Shown piece after piece: positions 1-9,004 of a stretch of DNA of 64,000 nucleotides. The stretch is taken from contig NZ_JAXQNN010000007.1 of assembly GCF_034427455.1 (NCBI RefSeq), forward strand, positions 1 through 64,000. The letters are read 5' to 3'. Within the stretch, counting starts at the first letter, position 1, and every line of letters begins with the position of its first letter. This DNA comes from Jeotgalibacillus haloalkalitolerans (GTDB lineage: Bacteria; Bacillota; Bacilli; Bacillales; Jeotgalibacillaceae). Both the position numbers and the translations under genes were made by a program. The notes under the pieces were generated by a model. It was given only the letters and a program-made list of their open reading frames with translations. It searched no databases and had not been told where the DNA came from.

Positions 1-35
1 GCCGCAATTTTCGTTTCTAAAAGATACTTTGCCAT
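1..35 (-). CDS. 5' end of an unidentified gene downstream of bioY (partial)
   Basis: Only the first 11 codons are inside the window (MAKYLLETKIA). The ATG is at 35-33 on the minus strand and is preceded by a clear GGAGGTG ribosome-binding site at about 42-48. It follows bioY on the same strand, so it is probably the next gene of the same transcript. A 10-bp inverted repeat lies in the gap. Too little is visible to assign a product; a biotin or fatty-acid related function is only a guess from the neighbour. Confidence 0.6.
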   Translation of the reverse strand, partial: MAKYLLETKIA

Positions 36-49
36 AAAAAACTACACCT

Positions 50-77
50 CCAATTGTTATGTGTGTCTAACAATTGG
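50..77. repeat. 10-bp inverted repeat between bioY and the next gene
   Basis: CCAATTGTTA (50-59) and TAACAATTGG (68-77) are perfect inverted arms separated by 8 nt. It sits between the bioY stop and the ribosome-binding site of the downstream gene. It could be an RNA hairpin that modulates the downstream gene or a dyad operator. There is no T-run, so it is not a standard terminator. Confidence 0.6.
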
Positions 78-109
78 GGTGCAGTTCACTAAATCCTCTG
101 CTCTTTTTA

Positions 110-700
110 TTATGCAGGAATACTTGTTTTTGAAGCTTGTGCCTGAGGGAAAACCTTCAGCATCTTAGCCCCGACGGCTGCTGCCACAAAAGAAAGAATG
201 ATATCTTTTGGAGCTGGTGGCAGCATCCAGATCCATGCCATTGTATAAGTAAAACCTTCAGGTGCGTTAAACCATAGCTTGTACGCCATATACATCCAAT
301 TCGTACCAAGGAAGTAGTTAAGTGCTGTACCAAGCAGTGCGGCTGCAACCAGCATCACAAAAGATTTATTTTTTTCCGTCAGTAAGCCTACAAACCAGGA
401 TACAACGATGTATGAAAGAATAAATCCGAATGTCGGACTGATCAGCGTGCCAAGACCGCCACCCCATCCGGCAAATACTGGCATACCCGCAAGACCGATC
501 AGCATATAAACGGTCATTGCAATTGCCCCCCATTTTTTACCGAGCAGTAAACCTGCTATCACGCAGACGACGGTTTGAAGTGTGATTGGGACATTTCCAA
601 CTACCAGGATCGGCACAATTGAAGTAATGTTTGCGCCGATTGCCATGAGTGCTGCAAATAATGACGCTAGCACCATTCCGTGAACCTGTGATTTTACCAT
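110..700 (-). CDS. bioY: BioY, S component of a biotin ECF transporter
   Basis: Membrane S component of the energy-coupling-factor biotin transporter; it binds biotin and works with the shared EcfAA'T module. The 196-aa protein is nearly all hydrophobic with about six membrane segments. It has typical BioY features: the segment VPITLQT near residue 42, the GLAGMPVFAGWGGG stretch at about 75-88, and GPT/SPTFGF near 95. I chose the ATG at 700 (MVKSQVHG) because GAGGGG precedes it; an in-frame ATG 24 nt upstream has no good ribosome-binding site. A promoter with a BirA-type operator lies at 904-958, and a GC-rich repeat element occupies the leader between promoter and gene. Confidence 0.93.
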   Translation of the reverse strand: MVKSQVHGMVLASLFAALMAIGANITSIVPILVVGNVPITLQTVVCVIAGLLLGKKWGAIAMTVYMLIGLAGMPVFAGWGGGLGTLISPTFGFILSYIVVSWFVGLLTEKNKSFVMLVAAALLGTALNYFLGTNWMYMAYKLWFNAPEGFTYTMAWIWMLPPAPKDIILSFVAAAVGAKMLKVFPQAQASKTSIPA

Positions 701-743
701 TTGAACCCCTCGTTTCTGATACATGCTGTGTAGTCTTCAGGAC

Positions 744-877
744 CGCTGGCACTTTCCGTGGCGGGCTGCGCTTTCCTGCCCCCGGGCGGTGAGCCCCCTC
801 ATGCTTCGCATGAATGGTCTTACCTGTCCCTTCCTGGGGCGGGAGTCTCCTCCGCCCGCCACTCCAAGTGCCAGCTG
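744..877 (-). repeat. GC-rich ~130-bp palindromic repeat, copy 1 (in bioY leader)
   Basis: Terminal inverted repeats of roughly 24 nt (GCTGGCACTT... / ...AAGTGCCAGC) enclose internal segments CTTTCCGTGG, GGTGAGCC, and GGAGTCTCC. The same blocks recur at eight other places in the window in both orientations. It lies between the bioY promoter and the bioY start, so it is transcribed as part of the leader and would fold into a long hairpin. Confidence 0.85.
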
Positions 878-903
878 AAATATATATTGATATGTACAAA
901 ATG

Positions 904-934
904 ATTATAATTTGAAGAAGTATTTAAGTCAACT
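904..934 (-). promoter_or_regulatory. bioY promoter
   Basis: On the minus strand TTGACT (932-927) and TATAAT (909-904) are separated by 17 nt. This is a near-consensus sigma-A promoter directed at bioY, about 200 nt upstream of its start codon. Its -35 box overlaps the left half of the BirA-type dyad. Confidence 0.75.
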
Positions 935-958
935 TAATGTTAATATAGGTTAACTAAA
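923..958. promoter_or_regulatory. BirA-type biotin operator
   Basis: An imperfect dyad made of AAGTCAACTT and AGGTTAACTAAA half sites separated by about 15-16 nt resembles the Gram-positive BirA box (AGTTAACC - spacer - GGTTAACT). It covers the -35 region of the bioY promoter, as expected for repression by biotinyl-AMP-loaded BirA. The left half has two departures from the right half. Confidence 0.65.
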
Positions 959-1036
959 CTTAGAGGAAGTATTTTTATTTTTAGTTTTTCAGCATTACAA
1001 TCATGTTTCAATTTAGTGAAATTAAGTGTTATGGGT

Positions 1037-1064
1037 TTGCTTTTTTCCAGATATTCGTTACAAT
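1037..1064 (+). promoter_or_regulatory. Promoter of the SurA_N lipoprotein gene
   Basis: TTGCTT (1037-1042) and TACAAT (1059-1064) are spaced by 16 nt, about 55 nt upstream of the start codon at 1118. Confidence 0.5.
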
Positions 1065-1117
1065 GCAGTCTAGGCTAAGAAATAGCGTTTTTGGAAATTC
1101 GAAAGGGGTTTTACTTT

Positions 1118-1891
1118 ATGAACTTTAAGAAAATATTCCTACCATTCGCTGCAGGTGCATTAGCGCTTGGACTCGCGGCATGCAGTGATGATGAATCAGC
1201 TAATACAGAAGCAGAAAATCAAGAACCAACTGCTGAAGAGCAACAGGCAGCAGAAGAGCAGCAGGCTGCACAAGAAGAAATGCAGGCTAAAATGGAAGAG
1301 CAGCAGGTTGCTGAAGATGAAGTCGTAGCAACGATTAACGGTGAAGAAATTACTGGTGAAGACTATAACTCAGCGCTTGCTTCTACGCAAAGCAGCTTTC
1401 AGCAGTCAGGACAGGATCCTACAACTGAAGAAGCAGCAGAGCAAGTTAAAACACAAACACTTGATTTATTAATTAACCAAACTTTAATTGTTCAAAAAGC
1501 TAATGAGGCTGGACTTGAAGCAACTGAAGAGGAAATTGATGAAGAATATGCAACTTTCCAGGAGTCATTCGGCGGTGAAGAAGCCCTGAATGAAATCATG
1601 GAAGCGCAGGGTATGGATCAGGAAACTCTTCGGGAGCAAATCGCTGAGTCAATTAAGTTTGATAAGTATGTAGAGCAGGAAGCTCCAGTTGAAGAGCCTT
1701 CTGACGAAGAAATTCAGGAATACTATGATGAATCTGCAGCTCAAATGGAAGAACAGGGACAGGAAGTTCCACCACTTGAAGATGTAAGAGATCAGATTGT
1801 TCAGGGTATGACAGGTCAGGAACAGCAGGAAAAGCTGATGGCTCACCTTGAAGAACTGAAAGCTGACGCTGAAATTGAAACACTAATCTAA
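1118..1891 (+). CDS. SurA N-terminal domain lipoprotein (PrsA-like, no parvulin domain)
   Basis: Predicted membrane-anchored extracytoplasmic chaperone-like lipoprotein of 257 aa. The signal peptide ends in a lipobox LAAC (Cys near residue 22), followed by a very acidic, Gln-rich low-complexity linker (to about residue 60). The section from VVATINGEEITGEDY onward is the typical start of a SurA_N fold. The family PrsA carries a parvulin peptidyl-prolyl isomerase domain in the middle; no such domain is visible here. I chose the ATG at 1118, preceded by AAAGGGG, rather than an ATG 27 nt upstream because the signal peptide starts MNFKKIF. Single gene with its own promoter and terminator. Confidence 0.85.
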   Translation: MNFKKIFLPFAAGALALGLAACSDDESANTEAENQEPTAEEQQAAEEQQAAQEEMQAKMEEQQVAEDEVVATINGEEITGEDYNSALASTQSSFQQSGQDPTTEEAAEQVKTQTLDLLINQTLIVQKANEAGLEATEEEIDEEYATFQESFGGEEALNEIMEAQGMDQETLREQIAESIKFDKYVEQEAPVEEPSDEEIQEYYDESAAQMEEQGQEVPPLEDVRDQIVQGMTGQEQQEKLMAHLEELKADAEIETLI

Positions 1892-1900
1892 ATGGTTGGA

Positions 1901-1930
1901 AGGCATCTCCTTTGGGAGGTGTCTTTTTTT
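1901..1930 (+). terminator. Rho-independent terminator after the SurA_N lipoprotein gene
   Basis: GGCATCTCC - TTTG - GGAGGTGTC hairpin followed by eight T residues, starting 9 nt after the stop codon. Confidence 0.85.
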
Positions 1931-1961
1931 ATTTATCACTGGAATACAACAACAAAATGAG

Positions 1962-2280
1962 GTGATTGCTACAACCTGGCGGGGAATAGCGACATGATCC
2001 CGGGTGTATCGCTACATACCGAGAGCAAACCACTACAAATCCGGCAAAAATAGCGACAACTTCACCAGAACCACCCTCCCCGGCACTGAGTGCACTTGGG
2101 AAACGGGCTTTTAGTTTCTTAAAGAGCATCAAGAGGGGGTTGCGTGACATTAATTTGAGAGAAAGTGACAATATGTAAGGTTGATTGCTACCACATGGCG
2201 GGGAATAGCGACATCATCCCGGGTGTATCGCTACATACTGAGAGCAAATCGCTACAAGTTCAGCAAAAACACCAACAACT
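1962..2280. repeat. 21-bp periodic GCTACA-type repeat array, composite copy A
   Basis: A short core (GCTACA, GCGACA or ACTACA) recurs at 1968, 1989, 2011, 2032 and 2053, then again at 2165, 2187, 2209, 2230, 2251 and about 2272. Spacings are 21 or 22 nt. The two half arrays flank a segment (about 2085-2140, with GCACTTGGGAAAC and TTTCTTAAAGAG) that is also present in copy B at 16.8 kb. No plausible gene: the minus-strand open frame across it has no ribosome-binding site. Function unknown. Confidence 0.8.
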
Positions 2281-2353
2281 TCACCCAAACAACACCCTTG
2301 ACTAACCACCCCATCCCTAGTAAACTACACAATATCTTTATTTTATTATCGTA

Positions 2354-2447
2354 TTAGCGAACTAAAGGATTCAGTCAATTATTCGAGTTTTTAGTGGGCA
2401 GTAAGGTATAATGAATAGATACGATTTTATCGCTTTTAGTTCGTTAA
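2354..2447. repeat. Long-range inverted repeat bracketing the his promoter
   Basis: TTAGCGAACTAAAG at 2354-2367 is the near-perfect reverse complement of CTTTTAGTTCGTTAA at 2433-2447. The arms bracket the TATAAT at 2407. They could be a pair of operator half-sites that loop, or the termini of a small inserted element. Confidence 0.5.
2407..2412 (+). promoter_or_regulatory. Probable -10 box of the his operon promoter
   Basis: Perfect TATAAT about 210 nt upstream of hisZ, the only strong -10 in this gap. The -35 region is weak, so the promoter may need an activator or be tuned low. I looked for a T-box leader signature and did not see one. Confidence 0.45.
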
Positions 2448-2455
2448 ACTATAAG

Positions 2456-2588
2456 AGTTGGACGGAGCGGAAGGCGGCGACTCCAACACGAGAAGCCGGA
2501 CAGGTGAGACCCTGCAGACGTGAAGGGATGAGGAGGCTCACCGCCGGCCGCGTGGAAAGCGTCCGCCTGGAGCGCAGGCCAAAGGTTC
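2456..2588 (+). repeat. GC-rich ~130-bp palindromic repeat, copy 2 (his leader)
   Basis: Contains the family blocks GGCGACTCC, GGTGAGACCC, GAGGAGGCTCACCGCC and GGAAAGCGTCCGCC in this order, with terminal arms GGAGCGGAAGGCGG and CCGCCTGGAGCGC. It lies between the his promoter and hisZ and so forms part of the operon leader. Confidence 0.85.
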
Positions 2589-2620
2589 TAATGTACAAAC
2601 CATGAAAGGTTGTGGAGACG

Positions 2621-3799
2621 GTGTCAAAGCTGTTTATGTTTGAGAAACCAATCGGAATGAGAGATACGTTTCCTCATTTATATAGTTTGAAAAAAGAAAT
2701 CCGTATGAATGTTGAGAATGAAATGATTAACTGGGGCTATGAATTTATGGAAACACCGGCCCTTGAGTACGATGAAACTGTCGGCGAAGCGTCAGCAATT
2801 TTAGATCAGCAGCTGTTCAAGCTTCTTGATCAGCAGGGGCGTACGCTTGTGCTCAGACCTGATATGACGGCGCCAATTGCACGTGTAGCTGCTTCAAAAC
2901 TGTTAAAAGACCGTAATCCGCTCAGGCTGGCTTATGCGGCAAATTTATTCCGCGCGCAGCAGCGTGAAGGCGGGAGACCGGCTGAGTTTGAACAGATCGG
3001 CGTTGAGCTGATTGGTGATTCGACTGTCAGTGCGGATGCAGAAACGATTGCGCTTTTAGCTTCAGTTCTGAAGGCATCAGGGTTGGAGGATTTTACGATT
3101 GCAGTTGGACATGTCGGTTTCCTGCAGGAGTTGTTCCTTCAGATTGTCGGCACAGAAGAGCGCGCTGAGAAGCTGAGAAAGCATTTATATGAAAAGAATT
3201 ATGTAGGTTATCGAAAGCATGTGGATTCATTACCGCTTTCCTCTATTGATAAGAAGAGGCTGATTGATATCCTGCACATCCAGGGGAATGGCGGATCGAT
3301 TGCGAAAGCTGAGGCCCTTTTAGAGGGAGAAGGCGGACGCGGGGCATTGCGTGAGCTTGAGGAACTGCTTTCAGTCTTAAAGGATTATGGAGTCGAGGAC
3401 TATGTGAAAATGGATGTGTCGCTTGTGAGCCACATGTCTTACTATACAGGCGTACTGTTTGAAGTGTACGCAGATAACGTAGGCTTTGCGCTTGGAAACG
3501 GCGGACGTTATGATAATCTGCTGAAGAAATTCGGTGCTGAGGTCGGTGCAACCGGGTTTGGGATCAGAATGGATTATTTAATGGAAGCGTTGAATAAAAG
3601 CGTGAAGCAGGTTCAGCCGGCATTGATTTTATTCTCAGCTGAACGCAGGAAAGAAGCAGCTGAAAAGGCGGCTGAATACAGACAGAACCAGCAGCCTGTG
3701 ATTGTTCAGGATGTAAAAGGTGTGTCTGACCTGGACAGTTTTACTGCCGGATTTAAAGATGTGCATACGTTTATTGGAAAGGCAGGGGATCAGGCATGA
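2621..3799 (+). CDS. hisZ: HisZ, ATP phosphoribosyltransferase regulatory subunit
   Basis: Paralogue of histidyl-tRNA synthetase without tRNA-charging activity. It forms a hetero-octamer with the short HisG and confers allosteric histidine inhibition on the first step of histidine synthesis. 392 aa. HisRS-like motif 2 region ([14 protein letters not shown] near 80, [22 protein letters not shown] near 110-130) and the later [12 protein letters not shown] motif near 310 are visible. I chose GTG at 2621 ([15 protein letters not shown]) by family similarity; GTG at 2612 is the alternative. Its stop overlaps the hisG start by 4 nt (ATGA), consistent with coupled expression of the two subunits. Confidence 0.93.
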   Translation: MSKLFMFEKPIGMRDTFPHLYSLKKEIRMNVENEMINWGYEFMETPALEYDETVGEASAILDQQLFKLLDQQGRTLVLRPDMTAPIARVAASKLLKDRNPLRLAYAANLFRAQQREGGRPAEFEQIGVELIGDSTVSADAETIALLASVLKASGLEDFTIAVGHVGFLQELFLQIVGTEERAEKLRKHLYEKNYVGYRKHVDSLPLSSIDKKRLIDILHIQGNGGSIAKAEALLEGEGGRGALRELEELLSVLKDYGVEDYVKMDVSLVSHMSYYTGVLFEVYADNVGFALGNGGRYDNLLKKFGAEVGATGFGIRMDYLMEALNKSVKQVQPALILFSAERRKEAAEKAAEYRQNQQPVIVQDVKGVSDLDSFTAGFKDVHTFIGKAGDQA

Positions 3800-4422
3800 A
3801 GGAATTAACGATTGCCATGCCAAAAGGGCGTATATTTGAAGAAGCGGTTGTCATGTTGAAGGAAGCAGGCTACAATCTGCCACCTGAGTTTGATGATTCA
3901 AGAAAACTGATTATTGAAGTGCCGGAGGAAAATCTGCGCTTTATTTTAGCGAAACCGATGGATGTACCGACTTATGTGGAACATGGCGTAGCGGACATTG
4001 GCATTGCGGGAAAAGATGTGATGCTTGAAGAAGAGCGTCATGTATATGAACTGCTGGATTTGAAAATCAGCCACTGTTATTTAGCGGTAGCGGGGCTTCC
4101 TGATACAGAAATGAATGAAGTCGCACCAAGGATCGCGACGAAATATCCAAACGTTGCATCGTCTTACTTCAGAGAGCAGGGCGAGCAGGTTGAGATTATT
4201 AAGCTGAACGGTTCAATTGAGATTGCACCGATTATCGGGCTGACGGACCGGATCGTTGATATTGTATCGACCGGGCGTACGTTAAAAGAAAATGGCTTAG
4301 TGGAATATGAGCATATTGTGGATATCACGTCACGTCTGATCGCTAATCCTGTAAGCTATCGTCTGATGCATGACCGGATCAGCGAGATGACGAGCAGACT
4401 TGAAAAAGTGGTGAACGGCTAA
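3796..4422 (+). CDS. hisG: HisG, ATP phosphoribosyltransferase catalytic subunit (short form)
   Basis: Catalyses condensation of ATP with PRPP, the committed step of histidine synthesis. At 208 aa it is the short form that lacks the C-terminal regulatory domain and needs HisZ, which is encoded immediately upstream with a 4-nt overlap. Recognisable features are the N-terminal [13 protein letters not shown], the [11 protein letters not shown] segment and the PRPP-binding stretch [16 protein letters not shown] near residue 155. Confidence 0.96.
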   Translation: MKELTIAMPKGRIFEEAVVMLKEAGYNLPPEFDDSRKLIIEVPEENLRFILAKPMDVPTYVEHGVADIGIAGKDVMLEEERHVYELLDLKISHCYLAVAGLPDTEMNEVAPRIATKYPNVASSYFREQGEQVEIIKLNGSIEIAPIIGLTDRIVDIVSTGRTLKENGLVEYEHIVDITSRLIANPVSYRLMHDRISEMTSRLEKVVNG

Positions 4423-4543
4423 TTAATTCGGGTTTATTAGGTTGGCGCTTGGTCTTCGTTTCAGGCGGACGCTTTCCACTACGATCAGCGCTGCGGATTA
4501 TACCGATTTACCCCATCTTGTTATGAGAAAGGAAAGGCTTAAT

Positions 4544-5815
4544 ATGAACATCCGTTATCTGAATGAGAGCAGCATTCCGCGTCAGTCGCTTGATCAGGGT
4601 ACTGAGGCACAGCGGAAAAGTGTGCAGGACATTATTGCAGAAGTGAAAGATGAAGGTGACGAAGCGGTCCGCTTTTACACGGAGCAGTTTGACGGTGTGA
4701 AGCTTGAGTCGTTAAAAGTAACAGACGGTGAAGTGGATGAAGCACTTCTGGAGCTGGATGAGGAACTGCTGTTGATTTTACAGGAGGCGGCTAATAACAT
4801 TCGTGCCTTTCATGAAAAACAGGTTCAGCAATCCTGGATGACAACTGAAGAAAACGGCACAATCCTCGGACAAAAAGTCACTGCGCTTGATGCAGCGGGC
4901 ATCTACGTGCCAGGCGGAACTGCCGCTTATCCTTCCTCTGTCCTGATGAATGCGATCCCTGCCCAGGTTGCAGGTGTAAAACGCATCGTGATGGTGACAC
5001 CACCCGGCAAAGACGGAAAGGTACCGGCAGGCGTTTTAGCTGCAGCGCGCCTTGCGGGTGTGCGCGACATTTATAAAATTGGCGGTGCCCAGGCAGTTGC
5101 AGCGCTTGCTTACGGAACAGAATCGATTGAACCGGTTGATAAAATTACCGGGCCAGGGAATATCTTCGTCGCGCTTGCTAAACGTGAAGTGTTTGGAATT
5201 GTTGATATCGATATGATTGCAGGACCGAGTGATGTAACCGTGCTTGCAGATGATACAGCTTTTGCAAATGAAGTCGCAGCAGATCTGTTATCACAGGCTG
5301 AACATGGCGAACTCTCTCAGGCAAATCTGGTGACGACATCCAGGGAACTTGCTGAAGCGGTACAAAAAGAGGTGGAAGCACAGCTGAATGAACTGCCAAG
5401 ACACGAAATGGCACGTGTAGCCATTGAAGAGCATAGCGCGATTTATGTGGCAGACACCCTTGAGCAGGCAGTAGAAGCAGTAAATCAGATTGCCCCTGAG
5501 CACCTTGAAGTGCAGATGGAAAATGCAATGGAATTGGTCGGAAAAATCCGCCACGCCGGCGCAATTTTCGTTGGCAGATACAGCTCAGAGCCGATCGGTG
5601 ACTACTTTGCAGGACCAAACCACACACTGCCGACAAGCGGAACCGCACGATTTTCAAGCCCGCTGTCCGTAGACGACTTCGTGAAAAAATCCAGCATTAT
5701 CTCATACAGTAAAGCTGCCTTTGATGAAAACGGCAGCAAGGTTGCGAAGTTTGCAAGGCTTGAGGGTCTTGAAGCGCATGCGAGGGCGATTGAGGCGAGA
5801 GATAAAAACAAATAG
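4544..5815 (+). CDS. hisD: HisD, histidinol dehydrogenase
   Basis: Zinc enzyme that oxidises L-histidinol to L-histidine with two NAD+ (final steps of the pathway). 423 aa, typical length. Visible signatures include [17 protein letters not shown] near 125, the motif region [14 protein letters not shown] with LLSQAEHG near 230-255, the catalytic Glu-His in IAPEHLEV, and [25 protein letters not shown] near 350-375. I chose the ATG at 4544 ([10 protein letters not shown]) because GAAAGG precedes it; the open frame extends upstream to 4442 without a ribosome-binding site. A 479-nt gap with two GC-rich repeats separates it from hisB. Confidence 0.96.
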   Translation: MNIRYLNESSIPRQSLDQGTEAQRKSVQDIIAEVKDEGDEAVRFYTEQFDGVKLESLKVTDGEVDEALLELDEELLLILQEAANNIRAFHEKQVQQSWMTTEENGTILGQKVTALDAAGIYVPGGTAAYPSSVLMNAIPAQVAGVKRIVMVTPPGKDGKVPAGVLAAARLAGVRDIYKIGGAQAVAALAYGTESIEPVDKITGPGNIFVALAKREVFGIVDIDMIAGPSDVTVLADDTAFANEVAADLLSQAEHGELSQANLVTTSRELAEAVQKEVEAQLNELPRHEMARVAIEEHSAIYVADTLEQAVEAVNQIAPEHLEVQMENAMELVGKIRHAGAIFVGRYSSEPIGDYFAGPNHTLPTSGTARFSSPLSVDDFVKKSSIISYSKAAFDENGSKVAKFARLEGLEAHARAIEARDKNK

Positions 5816-5826
5816 TAATCCAAAAC

Positions 5827-5956
5827 GCTGACCCTTTCCGTGGAGGACTTCGCTTTCCGCACTCGGGCGGCGAGCCTCCTCAATGCTATGCATTTCCGGG
5901 GTCTCGCCTGCCCTTTCCCGGTGCAGGAGTCTTCGTCCTCCACTCCAAGGGCCAGC
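5827..5956 (-). repeat. GC-rich ~130-bp palindromic repeat, copy 3 (hisD-hisB gap)
   Basis: Same family in reverse orientation: GCTGACCCTTTCCGTGGAGG at the left, GGCGAGCCTCCTC inside, and CCTCCACTCCAAGGGCCAGC at the right. It starts about 10 nt after the hisD stop and faces copy 4. Confidence 0.85.
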
Positions 5957-6110
5957 TAAGTGGGTTATTTAATTTCATTTTTATCACCACATGAAATAAT
6001 GCTATCAGTATAATAAATCTACTCAAAAGTATATGATTATAACCATCTGGACTAATCAAAGTACCTGTTGAAACTTTGCTTTTTATTAATAACAATCAAT
6101 ATCCATGCAC

Positions 6111-6243
6111 AGCTGAGGGTTGGAACGGAAGGGGGCGACTCCGGGACGATTAGTTGGAAGCTGAGACCCCACAGGCGCAGCCGAGGAGGCTCAGCAACAA
6201 CCGTCCGGAAAGCGTCCCCCTGGAGCTCCAATCCTCAGCCAGC
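6111..6243 (+). repeat. GC-rich ~130-bp palindromic repeat, copy 4 (hisD-hisB gap)
   Basis: Forward orientation: GGGGGCGACTCC, GCTGAGACCCC, GAGGAGGCTCAGC, GGAAAGCGTCCCCC, with arms AGCTGAGGGTTGG and CCAATCCTCAGCC. Together with copy 3 it interrupts the his operon; transcript passing through would contain two long hairpins. Confidence 0.85.
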
Positions 6244-6294
6244 TTAATAAACCCATAAAAATAGTGGCCATACATATTAAAAGGAGTGTCCCAA

Positions 6295-6885
6295 ATGACT
6301 GAACGTAAAGCTTCATTAAAACGAAAAACAAATGAAACCAATATCTCACTTGCGCTGAATATTGACGGTGAAGGCATAAGCGATATTCAGACAGACGTAC
6401 CATTCATGACCCACATGCTCGACCTTTTCACTAAGCACGGCCACTTCGATTTAACCGTTGAAGGCCGCGGTGATGTGGATATTGACGGGCATCATACGAC
6501 AGAAGATATCGGAATCGTACTCGGTCAGGCACTACTTGAAGCACTTGGTGATAAAAAAGGCATTAAGCGTTATGGCAACGCCTTTGTCCCGATGGATGAA
6601 GCACTTGCTCAGGTCACAGTTGATCTGAGTAACCGCCCGCATTTAGTAATGAATGCTGATTTCCCGAAAGAGCGGGTAGGGGATTTTGATGTAGAGCTTG
6701 TCCATGAGTTTTTATGGAAGCTTGCAATTGAAGCGCGGATGAATCTCCATGTGAATGTGCATTACGGTTTTAATACACATCATATGATCGAGGCAGTATT
6801 TAAGGCGCTTGGCCGCGCACTTGATGAAGCGACTCAGATTGATCCACGTGTTAAAGGTGTGCCATCAACGAAAGGGATGTTGTAA
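6295..6885 (+). CDS. hisB: HisB, imidazoleglycerol-phosphate dehydratase
   Basis: Mn-dependent dehydration of IGP to imidazole acetol phosphate. 196 aa, monofunctional as in other Firmicutes. The two metal-binding motifs are seen: [10 protein letters not shown] near residue 61 and [13 protein letters not shown] near 160. The ATG at 6295 has AAGGAG at 6280-6285; an earlier in-frame GTG at 6286 lies too close to that site. One nt separates its stop from hisH. Confidence 0.96.
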   Translation: MTERKASLKRKTNETNISLALNIDGEGISDIQTDVPFMTHMLDLFTKHGHFDLTVEGRGDVDIDGHHTTEDIGIVLGQALLEALGDKKGIKRYGNAFVPMDEALAQVTVDLSNRPHLVMNADFPKERVGDFDVELVHEFLWKLAIEARMNLHVNVHYGFNTHHMIEAVFKALGRALDEATQIDPRVKGVPSTKGML

Positions 6886-7521
6886 ATGATCGGAATTGTT
6901 GATTATGGTATGGGGAATCTTTTCAGCGTCAGTAAAGCACTGGAGCGGATTGGCGTTCCTTATATCATCAGTGATAAAAAGGAGCAGCTTGAAAAGACTG
7001 ACGGGCTGATTTTACCCGGCGTTGGCGCATTTCGTGATGCGATGAAGCTGCTTGATGAGACGAAGCTTTCAGATTTTATAAAAGAACAGGCAGATGCAGG
7101 AAAGCCGATACTGGGGATTTGCCTTGGCATGCAGCTTTTATTTGATGAAAGCGAAGAGAACGGTGTTTTTAAAGGACTCGGTCTTTTAAAAGGAAAAGCG
7201 GTTAAGTTTCCAGGGGAATCAAATGGTGAGCGTTACAAAGTACCGCATATGGGCTGGAATAAGCTGAAGTTTCACCAGGATTCACCGCTGACGGCAGATG
7301 TTGAAGCGGATCATGTGTATTTTGTTCACTCTTATTATATTGCAGGTGAAGATCGCGATGCACTGATCGCTTCATCTGATTATTATGAAGAAGTACCGGC
7401 GGTTGTCGGGAGAAACAACGTGTTTGGCATGCAGTTTCACCCTGAAAAAAGCGGTGACTTAGGCATGGCGCTTTTGAAAAATTATACGCAGTACGTACAA
7501 AATACGGAGGTGGAAGTATGA
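6886..7521 (+). CDS. hisH: HisH, IGP synthase glutaminase subunit
   Basis: Class I glutamine amidotransferase that feeds ammonia to HisF. 211 aa. The nucleophile Cys lies in [17 protein letters not shown] (near residue 80) and the His/Glu dyad in [12 protein letters not shown] near 183. It starts directly after the hisB stop and overlaps hisA by 4 nt, so the block hisB-hisH-hisA-hisF-hisI is translationally packed. Confidence 0.96.
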   Translation: MIGIVDYGMGNLFSVSKALERIGVPYIISDKKEQLEKTDGLILPGVGAFRDAMKLLDETKLSDFIKEQADAGKPILGICLGMQLLFDESEENGVFKGLGLLKGKAVKFPGESNGERYKVPHMGWNKLKFHQDSPLTADVEADHVYFVHSYYIAGEDRDALIASSDYYEEVPAVVGRNNVFGMQFHPEKSGDLGMALLKNYTQYVQNTEVEV

Positions 7522-8246
7522 GTTTCACAGTCTATCCGGCAATTGATATGAGAGGCGGCAAATGTGTACGTCTCACACAGGGTGATTATGCACAGGAGAC
7601 GATTTACGGGGATTCTCCTTTTGATATGGCTAAGCAGTTTGTTGATGAAGGTGCTGAATGGATTCACATGGTGGACCTTGACGGCGCGAAGGACGGCAAG
7701 CGCGTCAATGATGTATTTGTTGAGCGTGTTGTTAAGGAATTGCCTGCACGCGTTCAGGTTGGCGGCGGCATCCGTACGGAAGAAGACGTGGTACACTATT
7801 TAGATCAGGGCGTTGACCGCGTGATTATCGGAAGTCTTGCAGTAACAAACCCTGCTTTAGTAAAAGAATGGTTGAAGAAATATGGCAGCCGCATTGCAAT
7901 CGGACTTGATGCTAAAAACGGTTATGTGGCAACACACGGCTGGATTGAAACGTCTGAGCTAAAAGCGGTTGACCTTGGAAAAGAGCTTGCAGAAGCAGGC
8001 GCTGAAACGTTTATTTTTACAGATATTGCAACAGACGGCATGCTGAGCGGTCCGAATGTAGATGCAGTTGTTGAGCTTGCTGAATGCACAGGTGCTGAGG
8101 TGATTGCATCAGGCGGCGTCAGCTCTCTTGAGGATCTGCGTACATTGCAGGCTGTTTCAGGAATCGGCGTAGCAGGTGCGATTGTCGGTAAAGCAATCTA
8201 CACGAATAAATTCACCGTCAAACAGGCCATTGAGGAGACGTCGTGA
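7518..8246 (+). CDS. hisA: HisA, ProFAR isomerase
   Basis: Isomerises ProFAR to PRFAR on a beta-alpha barrel. 242 aa. The first-strand Asp lies in [14 protein letters not shown] (near residue 8) and the second catalytic Asp in [14 protein letters not shown] (near 170); phosphate-binding GGGIRT and ASGGVSS-type loops are present. Overlaps hisH at the start and hisF at the end. Confidence 0.96.
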   Translation: MSFTVYPAIDMRGGKCVRLTQGDYAQETIYGDSPFDMAKQFVDEGAEWIHMVDLDGAKDGKRVNDVFVERVVKELPARVQVGGGIRTEEDVVHYLDQGVDRVIIGSLAVTNPALVKEWLKKYGSRIAIGLDAKNGYVATHGWIETSELKAVDLGKELAEAGAETFIFTDIATDGMLSGPNVDAVVELAECTGAEVIASGGVSSLEDLRTLQAVSGIGVAGAIVGKAIYTNKFTVKQAIEETS

Positions 8247-9004
8247 TGCTGACAAAACGAATCATTCCATGTCTTGATGTAAAAGAAGGGCGCGTTGTAA
8301 AAGGCATTCAGTTCGTTGAGCTCCGCGATGCCGGTGATCCTGTTGAGCTTGCCCGTGCTTATGACCAGCAGGGTGCAGATGAGCTTGTATTTCTGGATAT
8401 TTCAGCATCACATGAAGGACGCAAAACGATGGTGGATGTTGTGCAGGGCGTCGCAGCAGAGCTTGCCATTCCATTTACAGTAGGCGGCGGCATTAATGCG
8501 CTTGAAGATATGAAGCGGATTCTGCGTGCAGGCGCTGATAAAGTGTCGTTAAATACAGCAGCGGTCCTGCGACCTGAGCTGATCCGTGAAGGTGCTGAAT
8601 ACTTTGGTACCCAGTGTATCGTGGTCGCGATTGATGCGAAATGGGATGAGGAAGCAGGCACGTGGCGCGTCTATACGCTCGGTGGCAGAAAGCCGACTGA
8701 CAGACTCGTGCTGGACTGGGTCAAAGAAGCTGAAGCACTTGGTGCAGGGGAAATACTTCTGACATCAATGGACCGTGATGGTGAAAAGTCAGGGTTCAAT
8801 GTAGCATTGACGAAAGCAGTCAGTGAAGCAGTGAATATTCCTGTTATCGCTTCAGGCGGTGCCGGCGGAAGTGAGCACTTTACTGAAATATTTACAGAAG
8901 GCAAAGCAGATGCAGCACTCGCAGCGTCCATTTTCCACTATGAAGAAACAAGCGTAAAAGAAGTAAAAGCACATTTAAGAAAAGAAGGAGTGAATGTAAG
9001 ATGA
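8246..9004 (+). CDS. hisF: HisF, IGP synthase cyclase subunit
   Basis: Cyclase half of imidazole glycerol phosphate synthase: uses PRFAR and ammonia from HisH to make IGP and AICAR. 252 aa beta-alpha barrel. Catalytic Asp in [12 protein letters not shown] (near 11) and Asp in [13 protein letters not shown] (near 130). I used the ATG at 8246 ([12 protein letters not shown]), although a GTG lies one codon earlier. Overlaps hisA and hisI. Confidence 0.96.
   Translation: MLTKRIIPCLDVKEGRVVKGIQFVELRDAGDPVELARAYDQQGADELVFLDISASHEGRKTMVDVVQGVAAELAIPFTVGGGINALEDMKRILRAGADKVSLNTAAVLRPELIREGAEYFGTQCIVVAIDAKWDEEAGTWRVYTLGGRKPTDRLVLDWVKEAEALGAGEILLTSMDRDGEKSGFNVALTKAVSEAVNIPVIASGGAGGSEHFTEIFTEGKADAALAASIFHYEETSVKEVKAHLRKEGVNVR

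Noticed and set aside
537-899. 120-codon minus-strand frame overlapping bioY
   Set aside because: Shadow of bioY and the repeat copy 1; composition not protein-like.
1929-2171. 80-codon minus-strand open frame across the GCTACA array
   Set aside because: It reads a periodic repeat, has no ribosome-binding site and no promoter, and its composition follows the 21-nt repeat. Treated as a by-product of the array.
1962-2280. CRISPR-like array
   Set aside because: Repeats are only about 6-10 nt within a 21-nt period, spacers are not unique 30-mers, and no cas genes are present.
2411-2605. Open frame in the his leader
   Set aside because: It reads through the GC-rich repeat copy 2; no ribosome-binding site; similar frames occur in other copies only because of the repeat.
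2300-2620. T-box riboswitch before hisZ
   Set aside because: I looked for the AGGGTGGNACC-type T-box sequence and specifier arrangement and did not find it.
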